Assembly (NCBI GenBank): GCA_029747015.1
Contig: JAKOGI010002165.1
Coordinates: 1 to 64,000 of the forward strand
Source of the DNA: Carnegiea gigantea
Taxonomy: Eukaryota; Streptophyta; Magnoliopsida; Caryophyllales; Cactaceae
Length of the DNA stretch: 64,000 nt
Direction: 5' to 3'
The number at the start of each line of letters is the position of its first letter. Within the stretch, counting starts at the first letter, position 1. The position numbers were made by a program, and so were the translations under genes. Under the pieces are notes generated by a model. The model did not search any database. It was not told where the DNA came from and was given only the letters and a program-made list of their open reading frames with translations. Of this stretch, positions 21,987-32,165 are shown piece after piece.

Positions 21987-22078
21987 AAAATGGTGTAAGT
22001 CTCAAGGGTAGGAACAACCCAAGCCAACTTACAACAAGAACACAACCAAAACAAGTGGAAAACTCACGAACCAAGGGA

Positions 22079-22114
22079 GGCACGGTCGTGCTCAAGGGCA
22101 CGGGGTGACCGTGC
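22079..22114 (-). other. GC palindrome module, element B 5' LTR
   Basis: Plus strand GGCACGGTCGTGC, a short spacer, then GGCACGGGG, TGA and CCGTGC. On the sense strand this gives GCACGG...CCGTGCC followed by a GCACG-AC-CGTGC palindrome. It lies about 90-125 nt from the LTR end, upstream of the primer-binding site. Confidence 0.7.
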
Positions 22115-22371
22115 TAACTTGCTGCCTAAGCACGCCTAGTTTGTGATTTTCACGGTTTTGAGATGGCTTTTGTGTTTGGGCTCAAAACTGAATCAAAGCA
22201 AGAATCCTTGGCCTTGATTAAGCTTGAAATGAATATGAAAAGAAAAAAAGAAGAGAGGAATGAAGTTCACTGATTAGAACATGAAAAAAGGAGAGCTTTG
22301 GTTTAAGGAACCCAAAGCTAACTTCATGAACTTTAAGTGAATTCAATGGAATCTGGATAGTTCTAAGCCTT

Positions 22372-22498
22372 GTGATTAGATAAGATACACCACTAATCAC
22401 TTAGCTTAGGGCCCTTAACCTTTGATTAGGATACAGATACACCACCTAATCAATGATTAAGACTCACTTGGACACCACCTTAATCGGCCTAATTAAGG
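22372..22498 (-). other. Hairpin array in element B 5' LTR leader
   Basis: Plus-strand stems: GTGATTAG/CTAATCAC (22372-22379, 22393-22400, 13-nt loop), TTGATTAGG/CCTAATCAA (22422-22430, 22445-22453, loop ATACAGATACACCA), and CCTTAAT/ATTAAGG (22478-22484, 22492-22498). The first two loops share the ATACACCA core while the stems differ. Equivalent arrays occur in LTRs A and D. Confidence 0.65.
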
Positions 22499-22596
22499 AT
22501 AAGCAAGTTAAGTGTTTGAGAGGAACACAAGACACAAAGTCTTTTCTTAATTTCAATACTCAAGTTTCTTGATTTACAAAAGAGCAGCCAAGGCAC

Positions 22597-22603
22597 TTAT
22601 ATA
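22597..22603 (-). promoter_or_regulatory. TATA-like box of element B LTR
   Basis: Minus strand GGCTATATAAGTGCC. The same box is at 19251-19257 in the other LTR and, inverted, at 10424-10430. Transcription would start about 30 bases downstream and run through the hairpin array. Confidence 0.6.
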
Positions 22604-22931
22604 GCCTTGTGATTACATGAAAAGGGCTTTCCTTCTAGGCAAGGAAAGTCATTAAACTAATCCTATGCTTTAGTAATACACGGTTTAAGCTAAAACACAC
22701 ATAAGCTGAAAGTTTATATTACAAAGCACTTAATTTATCTTCCTAAGCCTTTTCCTTTGTACTAAGGAATGTAAATGACTCAATTTCCCAGCTAGGAAGG
22801 CAAGAGTGCACGGCTAGCCACCTCAAAAGGACTGAAAAATGTATGTGTGCCATGTCATGCTTGAGTGGTCGAATGAAAGCTTGCAAGATGGTGGTGTTTC
22901 ACTTGTCCCACGTATCTCTCTCACAAGTAGC

Positions 22932-22936
22932 TGAGT
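22932..22936. repeat. Target-site duplication of element C (left)
   Basis: TGAGT here and again at 29818-29822. The uninterrupted left LTR of B has it once (AGCTGAGTGGTG), proving insertion of C into B. Confidence 0.95.
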
Positions 22937-23663
22937 TGATGGAGACCATCGTGAGAAGCCCAAGGACCATCAAGCTCAGCCCAAGGAGGACTCACTCAAG
23001 CTTCAAGAAGTCAAGGAAGTTGCCAAACTTTGCCGGAAATTGGCGTTCATACCCGAAGAGGTAGTGCCGCCTTCATCCAGAAATTTCCCGCTTTTTGTGT
23101 GCACTTTTGGCCTACCTAAAGTGGTCCCACAACTTGAGGCTCCACATGGTTTTGAAATTTAAGATTTCAGCTTTCAAATAAGCCAAAGTTTGTTTAATTT
23201 GGACGTCATTTGATTGGGCAAAATATCACTCAAAGATACGTTATGCTGATCCAGTCCAGTCTGAGATAGGTGCATTGTTTGGGCCATAACTTTCAAAACG
23301 CTTGTCCAAATTGAGCAAATGAGCCCATTCTGGGAAATAGACTTCCAGGGCTTTCTAACAAGCCTAAGACCGCGTGATTTGGCCGAGTATTATGGAAGTT
23401 ATGCTCTGTTGAACTTGAGGCAGTTGCAAGGATTAATGCTGGGAATATGAAGAGTCTTCGGTTACATATACTTGTATGGCTGATATTGTGCACGTTTTAG
23501 ATGCTTCTAGATTGATGTAATCAGCTGCAAAAATCCTAGAATATTCCTTGTAACCTCCCCCACCCCTTTTTATGATGAGTCTTTTCATTTTTCTTAGACT
23601 TTTCATTAGCTAGTTTTAATTGTTAGGAGTTAGTTGAGTCCTTTGATTGTCTTTTGCTGAGTC

Positions 23664-23671
23664 TATAAAAA
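23664..23671 (+). promoter_or_regulatory. TATA box of element C 5' LTR
   Basis: GAGTCTATAAAAAGGGGAG, a good plant TATA match. The 3' LTR has the same box with one A fewer (29433-29440). Transcription start expected at about 23695-23700. Confidence 0.75.
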
Positions 23672-23767
23672 GGGGAGGGGCGTGTGAAGCTATTCATTCA
23701 GCATTGTAAGAAATTTCCAAAGCAATACAAGTACTTTGAGTGTGTTTCTCGAAAGTGCAACTAAATT

Positions 23768-23814
23768 CCTAGTTCTATATCTTGAATTGTGGCAAATTCA
23801 AGTGGTGTACTAGG
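23768..23814 (+). other. Nested hairpin in element C 5' LTR
   Basis: Outer stem CCTAGT/ACTAGG (23768-23773, 23809-23814) encloses CTTGAATT/AATTCAAG (23781-23788, 23795-23802). TGGTGT lies between the inner and outer 3' arms, the same word as in the sense-strand loops of LTRs A, B and D. It lies downstream of the TATA box, so in the RNA leader. Confidence 0.55.
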
Positions 23815-24051
23815 TTCTCTTCCTTTTCCAATTGGAGTGATTCCTTGGTTAAGACAAGAGAATTAGCCCAAGGTCAAGTCATTTAGTGGCTCCGTGAAGG
23901 ATTATCTCAATTACAAGATCTTGTTCTATCCCTTTTTCTTGTGTAGTGAAATTCTTCATCCATCTCATCCATCTTTCATTTCTCTTCCCAATTTGGCTTA
24001 TTTTGTGTTGGAGTTTGATTTGGTTCACTTTCCACCCTCATATACATCAAT

Positions 24052-24063
24052 TGGTATCAGAGC
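24052..24063 (+). other. Element C primer-binding site (initiator tRNA-Met)
   Basis: TGGTATCAGAGC two bases after the 5' LTR. Confidence 0.93.
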
Positions 24064-24158
24064 CAAGGTTCTTAAGTGACCCACATCACACCCACATACA
24101 TCCCAAAAAGCCAAAATACAAAAAACAAAAAAAGGCACAAACCGGCAAACCCAGTCTC

Positions 24159-24386
24159 GAAGACCAGAGAAGCAGCACGGTGCCCCCGTGCCATACCACA
24201 CGACCGTGCCATGTTCATTTTCCAGAAATCTGCAAGCCGAGACGCAGCACGGTGCCCCCGTGCCCCCAAGCACGACCGTGCCACGGTAATTTTCTGCATT
24301 TCTTCAAGTCGAAGCATAGCGCGGCCTGCCCGTGCCCCCTTGCACGACCGTGCCACTTTCCCTGCTGCCTATTCTTCCTTCAAAGC
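24159..24386 (+). repeat. Three 72-bp tandem units with GC palindromes in element C leader
   Basis: Core modules at 24174-24210, 24246-24282 and 24318-24354, exactly 72 bases apart. Each has AGCACGGTGCCCCCGTGCC or a variant, a short spacer, and CACGACCGTGCC; the third has diverged to AGCGCGGCC at its start. Linkers are also related (TTTTCCAGAAATCTGC and TTTTCTGCATTTCTTC). The array lies between the primer-binding site and the gag ATG at 24396. Overlapping open frames on both strands arise from it and are not genes. Confidence 0.85.
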
Positions 24387-24395
24387 ATCTCCAAC

Positions 24396-27300
24396 ATGTC
24401 CACAAAGTCCACAAGAAGCGACCAAGCACGTGTGGAAGAGTTAGAAGCGCAAGTCACCTATCTTCGAACTCAACTTGGGCAACTTTTGGAGGAAAAACGA
24501 AGGTGGGTTCATAGCCCCGCTCCCTCTCATCCTCATGAACCGGTGGTCGAATTGGAAGAAGAAGTCTTTCAATCCCGAGCCAATTCTAGTGACGAAGAAG
24601 CCCCAAGGAGACGAAGGCAAGGAGGCAATATTGGTGGGGTCCGAATTGACATCCCCGAATTTGAAGGCCAACTTGACCCGGACTTATTTCTCGATTGGTT
24701 ACACACCATTGAGAGGATCTTTGAATATGAGGACATCCCGGAGGACAAGAAGGTAAAACTCGTAGCCCTTAAACTCCACAAATATGCTTCAATCTGTTGG
24801 GCTAACCTTGGAGCGAAAAGAGCAAGAAATGGGAAAGGGAAAATTAGAACGTGGGCCAAAATGAAAGAAAAACTCAAGGCCAAGTTTCTTCCCTCTCACT
24901 ATGTGCAAGACAATTATCTCAAGCTCCATCGACTCAAACAAGGATCCAAGAGTGTGGAAGAATACACTCGGGAGTTTGAACAACTCCTACTCAAATGCGA
25001 CTTGAAAGAAGATGACTCTCAAACCTTGGTAAGATACTTAACCGGACTTGATGAGTCTATTGCTCAAATTGTTGAGTTGCAACCATATTCATCCCTTGAT
25101 GACTTAAGTTCTCTAGCCTACAAGGTAGAGCAACAAAAGAAATCAAAGGGAAAGAGTGTCCTTTCCAAGTCTCTCTCTCGTCCTTACCCCACACAAAAGC
25201 CTCCGTACTACCCTCCTCGTCCACAAAATTCCCCACCATCACAAACCAAAAACACCACCCCAACCCCTCCAAAACCCTCCACACAAGAACCCAAATCAAA
25301 GGACAAGGTTCGTTGCTTTCGGTGCTAAGGTATGGGACACTTTGCATCTGAGTGTCCAAACAGGAGGATCGTTTCCCTAGCGGAGTACCAAGAAGCATGT
25401 GATGAACATGCCTATGACGAAGAAGAAGAAGAGCACCGTGAAGAAGGAAGTTTGGAAGAAGTTGAAGAAGGCCCCGACGAAGGAGAATTGCTAGTTATCC
25501 GCCGGGCCTTGAGTGGAATTGCCACTCAAAAGGACATGGAGCAAAGAGAAGCCATTTTTCACACCAGGTGTACCGTAGGAGACAAGGGTTGTTCCCTTAT
25601 CATTGATGGAGGTAGTTGTGCTAACGTTGCCTCAAAGACTATGGTGGACAAACTCAAGCTGCAAGTCTCTCCTCGTCTAAATCCCTACACCATACAATGG
25701 TTGAATCAAGGCAAAGGTTTGCAAATTACTCACCGTTGTCTTGTTTCCTTTTCAATTGGGAAAAACTATAAAGAGGAGATTTGGTGTGATATAGTCCCCA
25801 TAGATGTTTGCCATATATTATTGGGTAGACCATGGCTTTTTGATCGAAGTGTCATCCATGATGGCCGGATGAACACTTACTCTTTTCTCAAGGACCGTAA
25901 GAAAATCACTCTTACCCCTCTCAAAAGTCCTTCCCCCTCTCAACCAAAAGCCAATCCTCATTTGGAAGTCTTCTTTACTACTCTTCTCAAATCTGAGCAC
26001 CATGAGTATGAGTCTTTTAAAGACTTGATACTTTTACAAGAAGAGTCTAAGCCACCATCTCCCTCACATCCACTACTCACCCCTCTCCTACAAGCCTATC
26101 ACCATGTTTTTCCACAAGAAATTCCACATGGCCTTCCCCCTCCAAGATCTATCCAACACCAGATAGACTTCGTTCCCGGATCCGTACTTCCAAACAAGCC
26201 GGCATACCGGATGTCTCCAAGCGAAACACAAGAAATCCAAAGACAAGTGGATGATCTCTTCTCCAAGGGTTTAATTCGGGAAAGTCTAAGCCCATGTGCC
26301 GTGCCCGCCCTCCTTGTTCCTAAGAAGTATGGTAGCATGCGTATGTGTGTTGATAGCCGGGCAATAAACAAGATCACTATCAAGTACCGGTATCCTATTC
26401 CCCGATTGGAAGATCTATTGGATGAATTACACGGAGCTGCTATCTTTTCTAAGATTGATCTTAGAAGTGGTTATTACCAGATTCGCATTTTTGAAGGTGA
26501 TGAATGGAAAACCGCCTTTAAGACTAAAGGAGGTTTCTATGAGTGGCTTGTAATGCCATTCGGGCTTACTAATGCCCCGAGCACTTTTATGAGACTCATG
26601 AACCAAGTTCTCAAGCCCCTCATTGGAACTTGTGTCGTTGGTTACTTTGATGATATCTTGGTCTATAGTAAGACCGAGGAGGAGCATGCCAAGCATTTGC
26701 AATAAGTTTTGGAGATTCTTTCTCAAGAACAACTTTATGGCAATTTGGAGAAATGCTTTTTCTTCACTCCTCAAGTGGTATTCTTGGGTTTCATTGTTTC
26801 CGCCCAAGGCCTCCAAGTTGATGAAAGCAAGATCAAGTCTATTCAAGAGTGGCCAACTCCTACATCCATCACTCAAGTAAGGAGTTTTCATGGCCTAGCC
26901 TCATTCTACCGGAGGTTCATTAGAAATTTCAGCACAATTATGGCTCCTATGAACGAGGTAATTAAAGGCAAAGAGTTTTCATGGAACGAGCAAGCACAAC
27001 AAGCTTTTGAAGAGATCAAGAAGAAGCTCACTAGTTCCCCCGTTCTAGCCTTGCCCGACTTTACCAAAGTTTTTGAAGTAGAGTGTGATGCATCCGGGGT
27101 AGGAATTGGAGCTGTCCTATCTCAAGAGAAGAGACCCATTGCTTTTTTCAGTGAGAAGCTCAACGATGCCAAGAAGAAGTACTCCACTTATGACAAGGAG
27201 TTTTATGCAATCATTAGAGCATTGGAGCATTGGCGTCATTACTTAGTTGGAGGTGAATTCATCCTTCATTCTGACCATGAAGCTCTCAAATACATCCAAT

Positions 27301-28834
27301 GACAACATAAGCTCAACCCTAGACATGCTAAATGGGTAGAGTATCTTCAGTCCTTCCACTTCACTATCCAACATAAGGCGGGAACTCTCAACAAAGGAGC
27401 TGATGCATTATCAAGAAGGTACTTATTACTCTCTAATTTGAGTACTAAAGTACCTGGATTTGAAGTTGTTAAAGATTTGTACCCAAAAGATGATGATTTC
27501 AAGGACATTTTTGAGAAGTGTCTTAAACACCCCCATGGGTTTTTCCACTTAGAAGATGGGTTCCTATTCAAAGGTTCACGCCTTTGTATACCTCAATGTG
27601 GATTTCGTGAACTACTTATCCAAGAGCTACATGGAGGAGCCCTAGCTGGCCATTTTGGGGTCGAGAAGACTAGATCAATGTTGAAGGAACACTACTATTG
27701 GCCTAAGATGTCAAGAGATGTAGAGCATTTCATCAAAAGATGTTCTACTTGTCAAATGGCTAAGAGCCATTCTTTTCCCCAAGGATTGTATTCTCCACTT
27801 CCCATTCCTCAAGCCCCTTGGGAAAATATTAGCTTGGATTTCATCACGGGTTTACCTAGAACCCAAAGAAACAAAGACTCCATTATGGTGGTTGTGGATC
27901 GATTCTCCAAGATGGCGCATTTCATCCCTTGCCACACCACTATTGATGCTACTCAAGTGGCTAGTCTTTATTTCAAGGAGATTGTGAGACTACATGGCAT
28001 TCCAAAGAGCATGGTATCCGATCGTGACTACAAGTTTCTTAGTCATTTTTGGCTAACTCTATGGCGCAAATTGGGTACTCAACTCAAGTTTAGCACTACT
28101 TGTCATCCCCAAACTGATGGACAAACTGAAGTCACCAATAGGACTTTGGGTACCTTACTTAGAGTCCTCGTGAAGAAGCATTTGAAGAATTGGGATGAGT
28201 TACTACCACATGCCGAGTTTGCATTCAATCGAGTGCCTCGCAAGTCCACCCAACTCTCTCCATTTCAAGTTGTCTATGGCTACAATCCCAAGAGTCCCTT
28301 GGATCTTGTTCCCATTCCAACTCCCACAAAATTTAGTTGGGAAGCTGAAAAAGAGCCAAGGAGATCCAAGAACTTCATGCAAGAGTTAGAGATAACATTG
28401 CCAAGGCTAATGAGAGAGCCATGCAAAGCGCCAACAAGCATCGCAAGGAGGTACATTTTCAGCCAGGAGATTTGGTATGGATTCACATGAGGGAGGAGCG
28501 TTTCCCTTCAAAGAGAAAATCTAAGTTGATGCCGCGTTCCGATGGTCCATTTGAAATCCTTGAGAAGGTTGGGCCCAATGCATATAAGGTTGATCTACCT
28601 GAAGATTATGGAGTTTCGGCTACCTTCAATGTCTCCGATCTTAGCCCCTTTTTCGATGATGAGCCCCTTCCTAGTTTGAGGGCAAACTTTCACTTACCTG
28701 GGGGGAATGATGGAGACCATCGTGAGAAGCCCAAGGACCATCAAGCTCAGCCCAAGGAGGACTCACTCAAGCTTCAAGAATCAAGGAAGTTGCCAAACTT
28801 TGCCGAAAATTGGCGTTCATACCCGAAGAGGTAG
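24396..28834 (+). pseudogene. Element C gag-pol, three stops and one frameshift
   Basis: Single frame from MSTKSTRSDQARVEELE at 24396. Gag domain about 24640-25120; zinc knuckle [17 protein letters not shown] broken by TAA at 25326-25328; protease with [13 protein letters not shown] near 25610; reverse transcriptase with [10 protein letters not shown] near 26640; TAA at 26703-26705; RNase H to TGA at 27300-27302; integrase with HGGALAGH ... CSTCQ, SLDF, VSDRD and TDGQTE, all three catalytic acids present. A one-base loss in an A-run near 28343 moves the frame; the tail (PGDLVWIH, GPFEILEKVGPNAYKVDLP, NVSDLSPF) continues to 28834, about 42 codons into the 3' LTR. Two stops are CAA-to-TAA type and one is GGA-to-TGA type by comparison with element A. 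Confidence 0.92.
28699..28707 (+). other. Element C polypurine tract
   Basis: TGGGGGGAA directly before the 3' LTR start TGATGG. Confidence 0.85.
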
Positions 28835-29817
28835 TGCCGCCTTCATCAAGAAATTTCCCGCTTTTTGTGTGCACTTTTGGCCTACCTAAAGTGGTCCCAC
28901 AACTTGAGGCTCCACATGGTTTTGAATTTTAAGATGTCAGCTTTAAAATAAGCCCAATTTTATTTAATTTGGACATCATTTGATTGGGCAAAAATATCAC
29001 TCAAAGATACGTTGTGCTGATCCAGTCCAGTCTGAGATAGGTGCATTGTTTGGGCCATAACTTTCAAACCGCTTATCCAAATTGAGCAAATGAGCCCATT
29101 CTGGAAAATATACTTCTAGGGCTTTCTAACAAGCCCAAGAACGCGTGATTTGGCCGAGTATTCTGGAAGTTATGCTCTGTTGAAGTTGAGGCAGTTACAA
29201 GGATTAATGCTGGGAATATGAAGAGTCTTCGGTTACATATACTTGTGTGGCTGATATTGTGCACGTTCTAGATGCTTCTAGATTGATGTAATCAGCTGCA
29301 AAAATCCTAGAATATTCCTTGTAACCTCCCCCACCCCTTTTATGATGAGTCTTTTCATTTTTCTTAGACTTTCATTAGCTAGTTTTAATTGTTAGGAGTT
29401 ATTTGAGTCTTTTGATTGTCTTTTGCTGAGTCTATAAAAGGGGAGGGGCATGTGAAGCTAATCATTCAGTATTGTAAGAAATTTCCAAAGCAATACAAGT
29501 ACTTTGAGTGTGTTTCTCAAAAGTGCAACTAAATTCCTAGTTCTATATCTTGAATTGTGGTAAATTCAAGTGGTGTTCTAGGTTCTCTTCCTTTTCCAAT
29601 TGGAGTGATTCCTTGGTTAAGGCAAGAGAATTAGCCCAAGGTCAAGTCATTGAGTGGCTTCGTGAAGGATTATCTCAATTACAAGATCTTGTTCTATTCC
29701 TTTTTCTTGTGTAGTGAAATTCTTCATCCATCTCATCCATCCTTCATTTCTCTTCCCAATTTGGCTTATTTTGAGTTGGAGTTTGATTTGGTTCACTTGC
29801 CACCCTCATATACATCA
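28708..29817 (+). repeat. Element C 3' LTR
   Basis: Copy of 22937-24049 with about 40 differences by eye, many in a short stretch near 28925-28975. It contains the last coding part of pol (to 28834). Confidence 0.95.
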
Positions 29818-29822
29818 TGAGT

Positions 29823-30603
29823 GGTGTTTCATCAAGCAGCTCAAAATGACCTAGTTGGCAGTCTTCCACCTTAAGCAAACCCATCTAGAAGGGAAATCCA
29901 CCTTGCTAAGCAACCGGGTATCTAGGTGCCCGTTTCTGCCGTGACTTGTGCTTCATGGTTGACACCTCAAATGCTGAGTAATCTTGGATTTCCTTACATG
30001 GGAGGAAACCTCAAGATGTCTAGTTTACCCTCGTTTTTGAATCATAGCATTTGGACGTCGTTTACCCCTTGAATGAGCCTGATTCCCCAAACCGTGCAAA
30101 TTGGACTCCAAAACAGCACAGGTTTACTAATTAGCTTAATTCACTAACCAATTGAACTCCAAATCTGGTAATTCCAATTGTACATGAAAGCTAAGATCTT
30201 GGGGACCCAAAATATGTAAAAATTCAAGACTTAAATCAAACTATATTATAAGAAATAAAAAGAACAAAACCGGGTTCATCCTGGCCCTGCTGGGCAGTTT
30301 TGACACTTTGGGTTTAATTGCTGATTTGAACGACCAAATGAAGTCCAAATTGGATGAAACTTGATTTTTTGGAAAGCTAACATCTTGATCTTCAAATCCA
30401 TCAAAAAATATTAGACATAAGCCCTTAGTATGTTTGAGAAATTAAGCACACAAAAACGGGTTAGCTGCTGGATTTAACCCTTGCCCTGCAGTTTCAATAT
30501 TTAATCAAAACTTGGATGATTTATTCATCCTTAAACCAGCATAATAAGATTACCTAATTGATTTGATTCTTTTTTAACAAAAGGGATGGAGGGATTTCCA
30601 TCA
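29823..30603 (-). repeat. Element B 5' LTR, part 2
   Basis: Continues exactly where the LTR was interrupted by element C (GGTGTTTCATCAAGCAGCTC) and ends TTTCCATCA like the left LTR. TSD base set TGAGT at 29818-29822 precedes it. Confidence 0.93.
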
Positions 30604-32160
30604 GTCTAGGACCCAGTTTAAGCCTTCTATATTTGGCCATCCTCTTGTTGCAATGCCTTAACATCAAAGCACGCTCACTGCCGGACTATTCTGTGACTAG
30701 GCAGTATATGGCTTGGACTTTTAGGGTTTTATAGGGATGTTTGCTCTAATTTTTGACATGGGGTATTTTTGGGAGATGCTGGAATTTTTGGGAGATGCTG
30801 GGAAAAATGACCCCCGCCATAGGTCCATGATGGGGACGCCATCCGAAATTTGGATGCAAAAATATGGATTTGTTATTTTATATATTGAACCTACAATTTC
30901 ATATGAATCCTTCTAGAATATTTCATTAACTGAAGGTTTTCCCCATTTCAAACCATCAAACACTAGAGAACCATTAAAAGATGGTGACAGAATAAAAAAG
31001 AACAACAACAGCTCCCAGTATAAGTCCCGCTTTGATGGGGTATGGAGAGATTCATATATGTAGGCAACCTTAACCATGCAAGCATCTCTACCTATAAAAA
31101 GGTCTATTCCAAAAGACCAGTTTCATTTTTTTTTTTGGGCGGGGGGGGGGGAACCATTTTGAGGTTGAAATAAATTTAAAACACAAGACAAAAACATAGG
31201 TAAATGGGTTAGGGGGAGGAGAATAAAAGATGACTAGTAAACACGTAACTAGTATGTGGTAGATGTTTATAAGATAGATGGTTTAAAACCAAACCCAAAA
31301 GCAACCATGTATCCTAAACTACCAACCTAAGAAAATTTGAAAGTTCAAAATAAATAGCCAACTATTAACTTTAGCTAGCTGAAACATACGAATCATTAAG
31401 TCTAAGCGGGGGAAAAAAAAAAAAAAAACTATGGACTCTATAGGTCTATAACACTGGATTTGATGGACTAGTGGCCTCATCCTTAGTTGCCTTAGCCCCA
31501 AGTTGCTCGGTCCTCTTCTAAAATCCGTTGATCCTCAGTCATCTCTGACACCAAGTTATTTGACCTTGAGTTGTCTAACCCTAAGCTATTCCTAAACCCT
31601 AAGTTGCTTGACCACTAGTCGACCAAATCTAGAATTTCTTGCCCCGTTGTCATTCTAATCTTCAATTATCTGACCCTGAGTCGCCTTGAACTTGAGTTGT
31701 CTAACCCTAAGTTATAATCAACCCAAAACCAATTACCATTAAAAAACCCTTCCTTAGTGTTGTGCAAGGAGCTTAGCCTTTTCTCTAATTCCCTACTATT
31801 TCAACTAAGAGACAACGACCTTTTTTCCGATTTTGTTACTGCTATAAGCTAGTGCCTCTTTTGTGCTTTTCAAACCAACAGTCCTAAGTGTTTTGGCTAG
31901 TTGCTGATGATCTTTCCCTAACTTGAGTCATTTGATCTCGACTAATTTAAGCTCTCCTGAGTTGTTTGAGCCTACAATGCTTGACTCAACTCTAAGTTAT
32001 TGACCATTAGTCGGTCCAATCCTAAGCTTTTCAACCTTCAGCTTTTTTATTTTGCTTCTAAGTTATGCTCATTGTAGTATGAGTTATGCAAATCACAAGT
32101 CATTGGACCTTAAGTCACGCTAGCCATGAACTATTGGACCCTGAGTCATTCGTCATCCTC
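30604..32160. other. Non-coding stretch with irregular short repeats
   Basis: No gene. From about 31480 to 32160 phrases such as GAGTTGTCTAACCCTAAGTT, AAGTTGCTTGACC and CTGAGTC recur every 20-40 bases without a strict period. There are A- and G-runs at about 31131-31151 and 31410-31428. The sequence resumes at 43365 after element E. Confidence 0.5.
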
Positions 32161-32165
32161 TTGTA

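Larger units (their letters stand above)
21991..22936 (-). repeat. Element B 5' LTR, part 1
   Basis: R/U5 part of the right LTR. It has a TATA-like box (22597-22603, minus), three consecutive hairpins (22372-22400, 22422-22453, 22478-22498) and the GC palindrome (22079-22114), all downstream of the TATA-like box in the sense direction. It ends at TGAGT, the target site of element C. Confidence 0.9.
22937..24049 (+). repeat. Element C 5' LTR
   Basis: TGATGGAGACC to TATACATCA. Contains a TATA box (23664-23671), a nested hairpin (23768-23814) and, at its start, a copy of the pol tail coding region (about 22937-23064). Confidence 0.95.
22937..29817 (+). mobile_element. Element C: full-length CRM-like Ty3/gypsy retrotransposon inside element B
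   Basis: 5' LTR 22937-24049, primer-binding site 24052-24063, a long leader with a triplicated palindrome, gag-pol 24396-28834, polypurine tract 28699-28707, 3' LTR 28708-29817, target duplication TGAGT on both sides. Total 6881 bp. LTRs are about 96% identical by eye. Its gag and pol share the element A domain style but the LTRs are unrelated in most of their length. Confidence 0.95.
18648..30603 (-). mobile_element. Element B: gag-only CRM-like retrotransposon, split by element C
   Basis: Left (3') LTR 18648-20368, polypurine tract 20369-20380, a short internal region of about 1.6 kb with gag only, primer-binding site 21975-21986, and right (5') LTR 21991-22936 plus 29823-30603, interrupted by element C. 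Protease beyond a remnant, reverse transcriptase, RNase H and integrase are all missing. This matches known non-autonomous centromeric retrotransposons (noaCRR of rice) in layout. The left LTR starts TTGTAAG where the right starts TGGTGTAAG, so its edge was altered next to element A, and no target duplication can be found. Confidence 0.88.

Noticed and set aside
24025..24444. Overlapping open frames on both strands with repeated Arg/Ala/Cys-rich peptides
   Set aside because: They are produced by the 72-bp GC-palindrome repeats in the element C leader. There is no recognisable domain, and frames on both strands are open for the same reason.
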